Origin: Dermacentor variabilis
Taxonomy: Eukaryota > Arthropoda > Arachnida > Ixodida > Ixodidae
Direction: 5' to 3'
Assembly: GCF_050947875.1 (NCBI RefSeq)
Contig: NC_134573.1
Span: 52,378,115-52,442,114, forward strand
Length of the DNA stretch: 64,000 bases
Below the pieces are notes generated by a model. That model saw only the letters and a program-made list of their open reading frames with translations. It was not told the DNA's origin and did not search any database. The position numbers and the translations under genes are program-made. Positions 37,660-49,449 of this stretch are shown here, piece by piece; position 1 is the first letter of the stretch; the number at the start of each line of letters is the position of its first letter.

Positions 37660-38045
37660 ATACGAGCTTTTCCGTATTCGGCCGGTGGACTTTCAAAAAT
37701 TTCTGTCCGAAAACTACTCATATAACAGAGAGCAAACATCGCTTACAGGATAGCATATTGTAGTCTAAGTTGTTTAAGATGTATTTAAACATCGGTACTT
37801 GCCTGCATTTTGTAGAATGAACCAGAAACTGCTTTTGGCTATGAGCACACATTTTACAGACGGGAGCCAAGCTTCTGATCCAACAGGCTTCGCCATCTGG
37901 CGGACGACGAGGAAAACAAACCCGCCTAGCCGAGAAGTTCTTTCTTTTGATCGATGAATCGATGGATGTTATGAGAATCCGCTTTAGAACTGGGCGATCA
38001 GTTCCGCCATCAAGCCCTTGCTAGTACACTGCTTAATGTCCTACC
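37660..38045. other. No gene recognised
   Basis: AT-rich spacer between the tRNA-like cluster and a minus-strand LINE. Confidence 0.45.
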
Positions 38046-38049
38046 TAGG

Positions 38050-39480
38050 TTAAAAAACAAAAAAGAAATAATATGAAATCCTACAACCAAATTTTCGTAT
38101 CCCCAATTGCCAAATTTGCTTTTGTACGTCTCCGTTTTTTGTCGTTTCCCTACTTTTCTTTCACCAATCTTCCAATCGCCTCTTACTCATCTCTATTGCG
38201 CAAATGTTTACTTTCCCCTACTCTAGCTGAACCCAAGGGCTTCAAGGAGGCCAGTGGTGCCTAAATCGACCGCTGGGCAGATATCTTCACATACTAATAA
38301 AGCATGCTCCATCATTTCCCTAGCTTTGACGCAGCAAGCACATGCTTCTTCATCCTTCTTATATCTAGCTTTATAGGTGCGCGTTCTAAGGCATCCAGAT
38401 CTGGCATCGAAAAGTAATGAGCTTCCCTTTGAGTTATCATAAATTGTGTCTCACCTCATTTCGTTTTTTCCTCTTAAGTAGTTAGTCATGACAGGTTTCT
38501 TTTCCTTTGCCGCCTCCCATGAGATTATTTCAGCCTCTCTGACTTTCCGCTTGATGTTCTTTGTCGGTGTGTAGTGATTCGCCATCTGCCAGTTCTGCTT
38601 GGTTCTGCTTGCCAGGCTCTGCTTGGTTCGTCCGCCTTCGAGCTAGGGCTTCCGCATTCTCCTTTATTTGTGGGTCTTTGTGTCCCGTAAACGAGATGAA
38701 CATGGGTCCATTCGTGAATCTCCCGCCTAGGAAATGTTTGACTTTTGTCGCGACGCCACCGTCGACAAAGTAACGGCAAGCATCTTGAGAGTCAAAGATG
38801 ATAATCATGTGTCGTTACTCCCTGTGTTCTTGCTCTTTGATTGGCAGGGCAAGGTCAAGCATTTCATCTTGGCATCGAGGACGTGTACAGGGAGGCGCTC
38901 GTCACCATACTCTTCTCGCTGCTGATTACTGTTGGAGCTGACCGCTTCTAGTTGTACCTGCAAGCGTCCACATACTAAACATTTTTGTTTTTTACTTGTT
39001 CACAGAGCCATCTTCGCCTCTACTTTCTCCGCTTTTTGATTCTGTTTGGGTGCGTGTTCATGAGCAGGGGAGCGACCGACACCTTGCATCGGACGGGATG
39101 CGGGATTTCCAACAGTACCTCGTACAGTTTTTGTAGGTAGGGTGGGAACCTCCCGTAGAGATTGTCTCTCTCGCCATCTTTTCCCGACTTATCTGTCCTC
39201 TCTGAGTGGTCAGTACCACCGTCTTTCGCTCAGAGTATGTATTATGTATTCCGACGTCTAATTGCTTTTGGGTTGGTGTGCCTAACGATAGTCCTAGGAT
39301 CACTTTGTAGGTGTGCTTAATTATAGACTCGATGTTTTCTTCTTCAATTTTGTTAAAGCTGTGGAATGGTTGACTGCACGTTATGTTATACATCAGAATT
39401 GCTTCCACATATCTAATTAGGTGCCCTTCCTTCATAGCTTTTTTTGTGATATATCATACTTTGTATCATTATCCGAACTT
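38050..39480 (-). pseudogene. LINE 3' half: RT thumb, RNase H, zinc-finger C-terminus
   Basis: Minus strand. At 39435-39058 is the end of an RT: ENIESIIKHTYKVILGLSLG then DVGIHNTYSERK (family I..AYK.ALGLP.GT...L..LGIHNT). At 38808-38530 is an RNase H remnant: IIFDSQDACRYFVDGG then FTGHKDPQIKENAEALAR. At about 38430-38240 is a C-terminal zinc-binding segment, ACACCVKAREMMEHALLVCE, and DLGTTGLLEALGFS before a stop. It is frameshifted. The endonuclease and most of RT are missing. Confidence 0.75.
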
Positions 39481-39689
39481 GTTTCTTAGCAAATTTTACG
39501 GTGTTTGTTGTAAGGTTTGCTCATCCGTTACTCTAAACCCTTTACCCCCACAATTCCTTCGATGGTTACCTAATTTATTATGACTCCTTCAATGTGTATG
39601 TATATTTTTCTATTATTTCTGTATTTTTTTCATGTACGCTGACAGACAGACAGAAAGACAGACATCGAACTTTATTTATTCCCGAGGAG

Positions 39690-40613
39690 CTACTGTCTGG
39701 ACCTCCTAACGGGGGCCTTTGTAACCGCTGGCCGCACGCACGTAGAGGACCGAACGCCGTGACGCTCCGCCCGTTCCTGAGTTCTCTGGATAGCCTGAGT
39801 TTGATTTCGGAGTACCGTGCTTCTGGTGGCCTCTGGGGAGGAAGTCCTTTGGCAGCGCGGGACATCGCCAGAGCATGTGAACCATACAACAAAACGTTTC
39901 ACTGCAGTCGGGACAACTAGGGTTCACATCTGATTACATCCTGCTGAGGAATCCCCGCGACGGGAAATATCCCGTCTGCAACATCCTAAGAGTAGCTGAC
40001 AGACCTCTACTAAGCTTCGGGTGAGGCAGAGGATAAATTCTCCAAACAAGTTGGTAAGGTTCAGTAATTTCATTAAGTGTGAGGAGGGGATCATTCTGCG
40101 GAGCCCCTTCTTGCCCCTCCGGAGCCTCCAGACCGTCGCGGCGCTTGAGTTCTCACGCACGGTACTTGGCTAGCTCGTTGAGGTTTGGGAAGCCCTCGAG
40201 AACGTTCGTCCCCATGTGTGCGGGGAACCGCGTGATAAAATGAGAACCGGGGCAAGCCCTTTCTCTAGAATAGAGTGCGCTCCTCGTGCGAGGTTACCCG
40301 ATTCGAAAGCTCTGATTGCGTCTGTCGAGTCGGTGTAAATGTAGGAACGCTCTGGGTCACACAAGGCCAGCGCAACCGCAATTTGCTCTGCTATACTCGT
40401 GGTGGCCGCTCTGACCGAGGCCGAGGAGCGAAGCACCCCCAGTCCGTCTACAACCGATAACGCGAATACTCTCCTGTTCCCGTAGTGCGCTGCATCGACA
40501 ATGACCGCGGAGTCTCTGTCATCTCTAACTTTGTTCAAGAGGGTTCGTGCACGGGATTTACGTCTGCCCTCGTTCACCTGTGGATGCATGTTTCGCGAGA
40601 AACATGCATCCAC
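39690..40613 (-). pseudogene. LINE RNase H and C-terminal zinc-finger domain
   Basis: Frame 40170-40613 has the RNase H pattern: VIVDAAHYGNRRVFALSV (first Asp), AEQIAVALALCDPE (Glu), IYTDSTDAIRAFESG (second Asp). Downstream, about 40130-39700, is YPLPHPKLSRG, then ATLRMLQTGYFPS and CPDCSETFCCMVHMLWRCP, the CxxC..H...C finger that ends these proteins. Confidence 0.85.
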
Positions 40614-40884
40614 AGCAGAGAACCATGAGAAACACGTTGTACATCCGAAGTAAGTGGTCTAACCCTAACCTAACCTTACCCCTTCTTTCGGTTGGAAACC
40701 CTAGCAATTAACCGCAACATATTCTCCTTCTTGACTGTAACGTGGGTAATTGTTCTGGTATTACAGCCCCTCGCGTCTATGAGCAGGCCAACGATCATAA
40801 CTGAGTCGACTCTTGGAATTTCTGCCCATTATTCGCGTATAATACTACGGGTAGCTGGTTGAGGGGTGTCACACCCCTAACTCC

Positions 40885-41690
40885 TTACCTTGCGGGTCTG
40901 TAAAGTAAAATATCCCATTTACTCGTTGACAGCTTGAGACCTGTGTCCGCGAGGTAAGCCTCCGTCTCGTCCAAGGCCGCTTGTAGAGCTTGCTCTATTT
41001 CTGCTAGGGAGCCCTCTGGGCACCAGATCATGATGTCATCTGCGTAAAGTGCGTAACATATGCCCTGGAGGCCGCGCAGCCTGACTGATGGGTCCTTCAT
41101 GACTATATTGAAGAGCAGTGGCGATATGACTGATCCCTGAGGGGCACCCCGAGCCCCCAATCTGTTCACGCTCGAACGAATCTGCCCACCTAAATAGTAG
41201 AAGTTCTAATCATGAGAAAGGACCTGACAAAGGTCTGTAATTTGACTCCCAGGCCTATCCCGGCCATGGCCTGCAGAATGTATCTATGTGACACTGTGTC
41301 GAACGCCTTAGTTGGATCAAGGGCGAGACTCCTCTCACGTCCCGGCTGCCGCGAATAAAGATTTCCTTCCTTAGCATTAGCATAACCTTCTGCGCCGATA
41401 GGCCGCGCCGAAAACAAACCACATTATGTGGGAAGATGTCTCTGCGTTCTATGTACCCGGAAACCCTGTTCAAGATCGCGTGCTCAGCTACCTTGCCCAT
41501 GCCCGAGGTTAGTGATATTGGCTTCAGGTTGACCAAATGAAGGGGTTTTCCTGGTTTAGGGATGAGTGTCACTATAGCCGACCTCCATCCGTCAGGCGCC
41601 TCTCCTGTCTCCCATACCTTGTTGACCTCCTTAGTCAGTAGTTCCACTGCCTTATCGTCCAGGTTTCGAAGAGCCTGTTAAAAACTTTAT
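40885..41690 (-). pseudogene. LINE reverse transcriptase
   Basis: Minus-strand segments: WRSAIVTLIPKPGKPLHLVN (41580), LKPISLTSGMGKVAEHAIL, VVCFRRGLSAQKVML, LALDPTKAFDTVSHRYIL (family D-L/A-F-D, here with P and T), GAPQGSVISPLLFNIVM (41140) and the active site CYALYADDIMIW (41060). Three frames are used, so it is broken. Confidence 0.9.
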
Positions 41691-43064
41691 CCGGACCCGG
41701 AGCCGATCTGTTGTTTAAATTGTAGAGCACCGACCTGATCTCCGATTCTGTAAAGGGCGCGTCCAGTTCCTCTACCGTCGCACACTCGATTTACGGATAA
41801 TACTCTTCCTGAGTCGGCCCTGTGGGAAGGTATCTTATCCGCGATCGCATTCAAAAGTGACTCTTCAGTACCTCCCTCCCGTTTGTGCCGGTGATTGACT
41901 TTACTATATGTTTGCCTTTGATTATGCTTTGTCTGTGCGTCACCCAGGAGGTGCTTGAGGAGGTTCCACTTGCCTGCTGAGCGCATGGACCCATTTACTG
42001 CCGCGCAGACCTCGTCCCATTGTAGGCTATTGAGCTCCGCGCAATATCTCTCGATCCCTCTATTCACCTCCGCAACCTTTTTTCTCAGCCTGCGATTTAA
42101 CCTTTGTGTTTTCCACCTCATCAGAATTGACGATTTAACCTCCAACAGGCGCCCTAAGTGCGGATTCATTCTTAGGACCTCCACTTCCGTTTGTACTACC
42201 TTAGTAGCCCTCTCGACGTCCTCCGTTAGCGATTGGATGGCCTCGCCAAACGAGGAAAATGTGCTCATTTGCTCCTTCCTAAGTTTCCTGAACTCCTCCC
42301 AGTCCATGACTTGAAACACCCTGGCCGGTCGGGCGTCCACCCCAAAGTTACAAGTACTATGAAGTGGTCACTGCCCAGGTTCTCCTGCTCATTCGCCCAC
42401 GTTACGTTAGCTACGTTCCTTACACATGCGAAATCAGGTCTTGTGTCTCGCGCAACTGATGTGCCAAGCCTAGTGGGGAACCCTGGGTCAGTGATTACTG
42501 AAAACGCGAGATCATCCAGGATTCTCGCCAGGTTCTCTCCTTTTGCAGTCCGTCTGACGTAGCCCCATGCATTATGAGGGCCGTTAAAGTCCCCGGTAAC
42601 TATCAGAGGAGAGGGCTTGGCTATGGACGTCGCCTTCCTAAGCAGAGAGTTAAATGTCTGTCACTGGTCTGACGACGGGCTATAGACATTAAGCACAAAG
42701 ACGCTCTGCTTAAGACGCCCATATGGTATAACCTCCACGAAAAGGGCCTCCATCGTACCCCGCCCAGATTGGATTGGATGTTCAATAAAGGCAATATTTT
42801 TTTATAATCGTAGCTAGCCCTCTGCCTCGCTCGTTTCTGACCGACAGTGTTCAAGCCAGAGAGGGTAGGGTCGTCACATAGTGTCTCCTGTAATAACAAG
42901 ATCTGTGGTTTTTCCACCTCATTCGCCATAAATGGCCGTAGCGGAGCCTTGCGCCTTTGTAAATTAGCGCAGTTCCACTGCCATATTACCAGCTCTTTGT
43001 GATCGCCCGCCATGATGCTACAATAACATGCCTTGCTCCACAGCCGGAGCAACCTCGGAGTCAT
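41691..43064 (-). pseudogene. LINE ORF2 N-terminus: APE-type endonuclease and linker
   Basis: Frame 42621-43064 reads HKELVIWQWNCANLQRRKAP (Asn and following motif) then PQILLLQETLCDDPTLSG (catalytic Gln-Glu). The end of the domain is spread over other frames; the linker to RT is the 217-codon frame 41687-42340 (WKTQRLNRRLRKKVAEVN, WNLLKHLLGDAQTKHNQR). The endonuclease nicks target DNA for target-primed reverse transcription. Confidence 0.85.
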
Positions 43065-43364
43065 TCACTACCTTGCTTTACGCTCGGACCTTGGCTTTCG
43101 CCTTAATTGCCGCCTTTTTTTCTAGTACTGTCACTCTTTGGACCAAAAGCTTTACGCTTTCCTAATTTTCTCTGCTTATCCCAAGTAGTTCCTCCAACAT
43201 TTTTTTTTTGCTGGACCTCTCCCTCAGACGTTCCCGAGTCACTCTCGTCGTCAGGAAGGGGGACCTTATGCTTTGCTTTAGCGAGTCCTACGTTCGACTA
43301 CCAGTGGTCTCTGGTCGCTCGCCTCTATTTCAATGGACTTCGGGTTTGCCTTGGCGGCTTTGAG

Positions 43365-44620
43365 TCAGCGTAACTCCTCTCTAAGCTCCGTAACTTCCTT
43401 TAGTAATGCGTCCACGTGCGATCTACTACCATGCTCTGGCGAAGCCAACCGCTTTACCTCCATGGGGCTCTGTAGCTCCTTCTTCATCTTCTGTTTGACA
43501 CGATCTGCCCAGGTAGGCTCCTCCTGGATCCTCACGCTGGAAACCGAGCGACCACTTGATCTGGAGCACTGCCTGATTGCATCGCACTTCCGCTCAGCTG
43601 GCGGGCGAGAGCGGCTTCTTTCGGAGCTGCGCTTCGGCACAGCTGGCGTGCGTGAGCGGCTCCTGCCGCCCGCCGTGATGAGGTCGGTTCGCCTGTTCAG
43701 CTGCTCGGCGCGTCGACGCCGTTGCAGCCGTCTCCTTCTGACAATATATGGAACTTGAAATTTCTCCCTACACTCTTTGGCCGCTGTGGGGTGTGGGCCA
43801 CCGCACAACGTGCATTTAGGATCGCACTGGTGATATTCCGCCGCCAATCGTTTGCCGCAGGTGCGACACCCCTTCCTTCCTGGGTTGGGACACACGTCAG
43901 CCCGGTGTACCAGTCCTCCGCAACCGTAGCAGACTTCCGTGTGGCGTCGGTAGAGCGTGCAGCGAAATATACTCGCACCGCATGCCACGTAGTTGGGCAC
44001 CCTCATTCCCTCGAAAAGTACCACCACCGCTGTTGTGTTCTTGATCCGCCTGGCCTACAAAGCGCCCGGAGTGCGATTATTAACAGTTCTCGCTCTGACT
44101 TGAGCCTCGCTGACTTATTCTCTGGTAAGACCAGGTACGCCGCCACCCCAAACGTGCCTTCACCAAGCCTGATTCGCTGCACTCGGGCGTACGCGTCCGC
44201 GTTTTTCTCGTGAGGAGTACACACCGCAAAAATGTTCTGAACTCCATTGCGGCTGGAGCCAAGGAAGCCGCCATGGCCATGGCTTGCTCAAAGCGTATTT
44301 TACTGACCTTGTTTACATTCAGGCCATCGCGTGGTCTGACAATGATGCCAAAAGAGTATCTCGGCCGTCGAGGCAGCCTCGAAGCAGTGGTGACGCGTCG
44401 TATCGCGTCGCGTAGTGCGGCGGTGCGGCCGCCGTCCCTCCATCTGCCACTTGTATTTCCACCGTCTTGAGCTGAAGAATATTCTTCCCTGTTCCTGCCA
44501 AGCCTGCGGGCGTACGCCGCCTTCCATCAAGCGTCGATGCCTCTTCTTCAGTAATATCTTCTCCTTCCACAACATCCATCCTAGATTCAATGTCCCACAT
44601 GCGCGGGAGTAGGCCTAAGC
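43365..44620 (-). pseudogene. LINE ORF1: nucleic-acid-binding protein with zinc knuckles
   Basis: The start is probably at MWDIESRMDVVEGEDI (44600). Frames 44319-44600 and 44003-44224 lead into 43365-44027, which has CYGCGGLVHRADVC (CCHC), CRTCGKRLAAEYHQC and CTLCGGPHPTAAKEC, then an RS-rich stretch (SRSRTPAVPKRSSERSRSRP) and a C-terminal coiled-coil-like DALLKEVTELREELR. It is typical of gag-like ORF1 proteins that coat LINE RNA. Several frameshifts. Confidence 0.85.
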
Positions 44621-44640
44621 CTACCGTCGCCGTGTTTCAA

Positions 44641-44995
44641 ACCCTCGCAGAACGACGATAAGTGCTCCCACCGACGAAAATTCGATATCGGTAGATTTCT
44701 CTTGACGTGTCACGTCTATTAAGGCATAACTCGACCGGTTTTGCAGGGCAAACCACTCGAGAACAATCATGAATGCAGGAGCCGATGTCAAAGCGTCCGC
44801 ACTATTCGACTTCTTCTTTCTTCCCCATGTACTCTGACAGTTTTCGATTTATCTGGGGCTGAACTGAGCCCGCTGGTCCTGGCGAATTTCCAACTGGTGT
44901 TTCAGCCGTTTAGAATGTCTGCTGCTTGCTAGCCAGGGAACTGCGGGTTGACGATAAAGTGTTATCAGCCGCATATAGGGTGCATCAAAACGGCG
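44641..44995. other. Junction between two minus-strand LINEs, no clear motif
   Basis: This may include the 5' UTR of the 39640-44640 LINE. No conserved protein segment was found. Confidence 0.4.
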
Positions 44996-45059
44996 GTACA
45001 GCATCCAGTGTCCGCGCGAGCTTTCCTCTTCCCTGTGAGCAAAGACTTTATGTAATCAA

Positions 45060-46740
45060 ATGTGTTTTCAGAACATCCGATGTTCTTTACTTCTGATAGG
45101 TTGGTCTTATGCGAGATGTTGCTGAAGGCTCCTTTTAGATCAAGGATTAGTATTAAATGTTTTCCTCCTTTGAGTATGGAGCTTCCTTTTGTAAAAGGAG
45201 TAACGTGTCTTGAGCGTAGAGGCCGCTGCGAAAACCCAGCATAGTGGCTGAGACTAGGCCCTTGTCCTCTACCAAATTTTGAGGCCGAGTGTGAATAAGT
45301 CGTTCAAAAAGCTACACCCCCTTGGAGGAAGTCAGATGTATGGGTTTGATTGCCGGTGGGGTGATTGCCGTTCTTCCTGGTTTCAGTATCAGTACAATTT
45401 TTGCTTCTTTTTATTCATTGGGGATTTTCCCTTTGAGCCAGTAGTGTTCTTTAGGATGGTTTGCCATTGCCTCTATGATCTCATCACTGAGGTTCCTAAT
45501 CGTTGCGTTTGTAATTTGACCTGCACCAGTGGCAGTATTTCTCTAGGCCGCTTCAGCTGCCGCATACACCTCTCCCTTGGTTATGGGGCGTCGATTCTTG
45601 TTTTTGTATACGTGTAGTTAATTTGGCTCGTAGTAGTATTGCTGTTTGGTCCGATGTCTGTCTTTAAATGCTTGTATTAATTCCACATCCGTACCCGAAA
45701 ACTCCGACATTATGTTTTGTAATGTTCTGCTCGTCGGCGCTTTTGAATTTTTAGGGTGAAGCATCGCCCAGGATGGCGCACTTTTTCTTGCAGCGCTCAG
45801 AGTGTCCTACAGCGAGCTTCAGAGCTAGATCCATCTCTCTTTTACAATTTTCATAGCGTATTGCTTCGCCTCCATCGCAAGAGTAGCGATGCTGCGGAGA
45901 AGGTTCCCATTCATACTCTGGATTTTCCACGTCTTCAGTAGGCTGTGCCAGCTCTTCCTCAGGTAGAGCAGGTGCCTGTCTACTGCAGGCGTCTCTGCTG
46001 TTCTTGCGATGCGTTTATATATTGTTATTTGTGTGTTGATCTTATTCATTCTGAACAATTCCCTATCGATTCTTGTGTGCAGTCGGGTGGGGGATCGTAC
46101 CTGTGGAACCTTTCCCGGTCAGTGAACATCACGTCTCCCATGACCATGCATAGTTTTGTGGTCGAGAGAGTAATCCTCATTCAGCGGTGATCGCTGCCTA
46201 TATACTGTTCGAGGTTTGTGCAGTTGGTGTCCTTAATATTACGTGCAAAGGGGAGGTCTGTCAACGTGTCTCTACTTAGGCTGCTACCCCTCCTCGTACG
46301 CGTGGTGGGTAGTGCAATTAGGCTGAGCTCTAGTTTCGGTATGGCGTGTTCGAGGCGCATTTAGTAGTCGAATCCCTCAGGTAACTGCAAGTGGTGCTTG
46401 CAGGTAACTGCAAGTGGTGCGTTAGACTCCCAACACCAGGAATCTGACTGTATCCGTAGGGAGTGTGGCAAAGTCCTCGTTTTTATCGTGAGGACGACAG
46501 TATAGGCTTATTATCACAGTTCTCCCCTTGCCTCTCTTCATAGAATGGATGCTACTTATTTGATTATTTATCTCTAGGCATTCTCTGTGCTCTACGTTTC
46601 CTACACTATTCTCGCTCACCAGCCAACTTCCTGCAGGCATATTACGTCTGGCAGAATCAGTGCAGAGTTTATCTAATTTAGGAGCTCTGCTGGGCGCTTC
46701 TGAAAATTGCGACAGTTTCACTGCCATACCTCTAATTTGT
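45060..46740 (-). pseudogene. LINE endonuclease and RT N-terminal part
   Basis: Minus-strand segments: endonuclease pieces in frame 46422-46727 and ARNIKDTNCTNLEQYIGSDH (46250-46190; the G-S-D-H ends the APE domain). The linker is RHLLYLRKSWHSLLKTWK and ATLAMEAKQYAMKIVKERWI (frame 45825-46058). The RT has AQDTLLLLQKEA (45215) and ILDLKGAFSNISHK (45150), the first catalytic Asp strand. The YADD part is missing. Confidence 0.7.
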
Positions 46741-46949
46741 CAGCACTTTTAATATTTGTTCATGGAACATTGACGTGTCCGCGTCGTCGTGGCCCGCGTT
46801 TGATGGTTTGTCACCACTGCGGTGGAGAGGAGTCTATTGTTTGTTGCCCATTGCAAGCCTCCCTTGGCTTCGTTAACATACTGCCTCTGAGTTCTGTTCT
46901 TCTCCTATGAAAGCTTTAATTCCCGTCAGCATATCCGCTGAAATTTATA

Positions 46950-48054
46950 CAACTTTCCTACGTCCTCTTTGTTTTCCTAAACCCGGGTCTGCACTTGCTT
47001 TATTAGTTAGATACGTTTCGACGCGGTACCTAAAGTGTCTTTTACTATTCCTTCGCTCATTTCTCTTTACTCTTCGTATGTAGGACGCTTTCTCACCTCT
47101 TTGAAACCTTGGCTGGGGTTCCCTACGGACCGCGAGGTTTTATTTACAATACTGTAGTGTAAGCCCTTCCGGGCTGTTAAAGGGAGAGCTTCAATTTGAT
47201 TTGAAGTGTTCCACTGGCAGTTTCGAATGTTTCCTTCATTGATTACGTTGCCCATTGGTACTCCGCGCTGCGGAGCGATTTGATTGCTAAGCTGTTCAAT
47301 TTCTTGAGTTAAACATTTGTTCTCTTCTATAATTTTTTGTACTGGTGACCATAAATTGTTGGAGCACTGGGAGACGTGGCCCTCACGCAGCTCACCTGGT
47401 TTATTGTCCTGTCGGTGCTGGCTGCTGCTTTCTCCTCTTTCATGGCCTGAGGCGAACTCTTCTCTCCACTGCTTACTGATGTTTTCTTCAGGCTACGTTT
47501 CTCAGGGATATCCTTGGGTTTATTTACTTGAGCTGGTTGTTGCTGGGTAACTTGATCCCGACCTTGACGGGGATCTCCATCCTTGCCGGCTCTGCTGCGC
47601 CGCTCCTTCTCTGTCAGAGCTGAACCTGCGAGGAAGTTTTTCCTGGTGTTGCTCGAGCTGCGGGAATTCCCTCACCACGTTGGTCCATTACGTTTATCTT
47701 CGGGGTTGCTCCACTCGCGATATTCGGGGAGCGAGGTATTCTGTTATTTTTCTACCTGCTTTGTCTCCCGTAGCGTGCTCCTCACCACATCAGGGGACAC
47801 ATTGCTGTCCTTGGTTAGGATTAGATGTGCGACAGTTGGAGCATTCTTTGGCGTTTGGGGACAGGCACACATGCTTTGCCTGTCCTGTTGACCGACAGAT
47901 CTTTCAAATTTGTATCATGGGCCTATATCAGTAACATATTGCCTCTGCAGCCATGAAATTGAGGTACCTAGGGAGTATCTGGACTGTGTGGTTATTATTA
48001 CTGACTTCGAAGAGCCCAGCATCCTGGCTCTCTCTGTGTTTGCCGCTTGCATTC
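46950..48054 (-). pseudogene. LINE ORF1, C-terminal portion with zinc knuckles
   Basis: On the minus strand around 47900-47780 are Cys-rich segments (KHVCLSPNAKECSNCRTSNP, GQQCVP, then E-H-A-T-G-D-K) typical of LINE ORF1 zinc knuckles, followed by a Lys/Arg/Ser-rich region in broken frames. At 48054 it meets the target duplication of the Gypsy element. Confidence 0.55.
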
Positions 48055-48058
48055 ATAT

Positions 48059-48192
48059 TGTTACGGTGAAGGGAAGGAAGAAGTTGGACTGGACTAGAGG
48101 AAGACAAAGTCTGGCAGTTGCCTGAACGCTATTAACATCAGTTGTAAATATACATTATTTTACACACGTGGGCCTGCGTTCTTCCTGCAACA
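48059..48192 (+). promoter_or_regulatory. 5' LTR of the 48059-53120 Gypsy element
   Basis: 134 bp, TG...CA. It contains GTAAATATACATTATTTTA, an AT-rich core that may act as a TATA region. It is nine substitutions from the 3' LTR, with no indels. Confidence 0.9.
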
Positions 48193-48204
48193 TTTTGGTG
48201 GAAG

Positions 48205-49434
48205 GTGCGGGGTGCAATCACGGAAATTTGCAGCGGACGTCATCTACCTGCCGTCACAATGGCAAATCAACAGACACAAGCGACAACGCCTCAGCAACCC
48301 GTGCAAACGGTCATCCTCACTCATCCGCGGGACCCAGGGACATTTTGTGGCACGGACGATGCCGACGTCGAGGAGTGGCTAACGATGTACGAGCGAGTGT
48401 GCGACAACAACACGTGGGATCCAACAATGACGCTAGCAAACGTGATATTTTATCTACGAGGAACTGCGAAGCAATGGTACGACACACACGAAGCTGACCT
48501 CACGAGCTGGGCTGTCTGCAAAGAAAAAATGCGAGACCTGTTCGGCAGACCTGTCGGTCGTTAGCTGGCAGCAAAAAAAGAACTTGCGTGCCACACTCAG
48601 ACGTCTACAGAATCCTATGTCATGTACATACAGGATGTGCTGGCCCTCTGTCGCAAGGCTGATGAGAAAATGACCGAGGCAGACAAGATTGGTCACATAC
48701 TGAAAGGTATTGCAGACGATGCCTTCAATCTCCAGATGTGTAAGGATTGTGCCACTGTGGATGCAATTGTAAAGGAGTGCCGGCGCTTCGAACAAGCGAA
48801 GGGCCGCCGCGTCGCACAAACTTTCGAGCGATTGCCCAATACCGCCGCGATATCCTCTTGCGATGACCCGCCGCTGTTCGTTCAGCCCACAGGACCGGAA
48901 GATATCACGCGCATTGTTCGCCGCGAGCTTGAGGCCATGGCTCCGGCCCCAGTTCGTCCCGACTGTCGGGAAAGCGTGCCCGCTATCTCCCTCATAACAG
49001 TGGTCGTTCGGGAGGAAATAGCAAGTTTGGGCATTCCATCACTCTGTTCGGTCCACCATACAAACACCTACCAGATTTCTCCGGGCGCTCGCTCCCAGAC
49101 GCAAAGCTTTGCGCCACCCCGTCGCAACCCAGCTCACTGGCGCACATCGGATGATAAACTCATCTGCTTTATTTGTTCCGGTATTGGACACATCGCCCGT
49201 CATTGCCGCAACCACTGGTCGTCGCCTTCTCTGTGGTCGTCTCCGAGTTACTACCGCCAAGTACGACACAATCGCACTTTCTCGTCCTATACGCCGACTA
49301 GGAACATCAACGCCTACAGTGCTGCACCAAGATCTAGCCGCTCCCCGTCTCCGCAATGTCGTAGGTCTTGTTCGTCTCTCGCTCACCGCTCTTCGTCCCC
49401 TTCTGCAACCGGTCGCTTCGCTTCGGGAAACTAG
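48205..49434 (+). pseudogene. Gag of the 48059-53120 element, one stop
   Basis: The probable start is ATG 48259 (MANQQTQATT) or the upstream in-frame ATG at 48205. HPRDPGTFCGTDDADVEEW, then VIFYLRGTAKQWYDTHEA and WAVCKEKMRDLFGRP give the gag core. A TAG stop at 48562-48564 is read over in the same frame (LAAKKELACHTQTS) and the protein continues to 49434: YIQDVLALCRKADEKMTEAD, a Pro-rich region, an intact zinc knuckle CFICSGIGHIARHC (49164), and an Arg/Ser-rich tail. The same architecture as gag at 6748-7994. Confidence 0.88.
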
Positions 49435-49449
49435 GCGGTGCAGCTCCCG

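Larger units (their letters stand above)
39640..44640 (-). mobile_element. Near full-length RNase-H-bearing LINE (two ORFs)
   Basis: On the minus strand, in order from 44640: ORF1 with zinc knuckles, ORF2 with APE endonuclease, RT, RNase H, a CCHC-like C-terminus, and a 3' end with a (CTGT)n tail (plus-strand GACA repeat, 39642-39662). About 5.0 kb. The order EN-RT-RNase H fits the I/R1-type LINE groups; I cannot assign the clade more closely. Frameshifts and stops make it inactive. Confidence 0.85.
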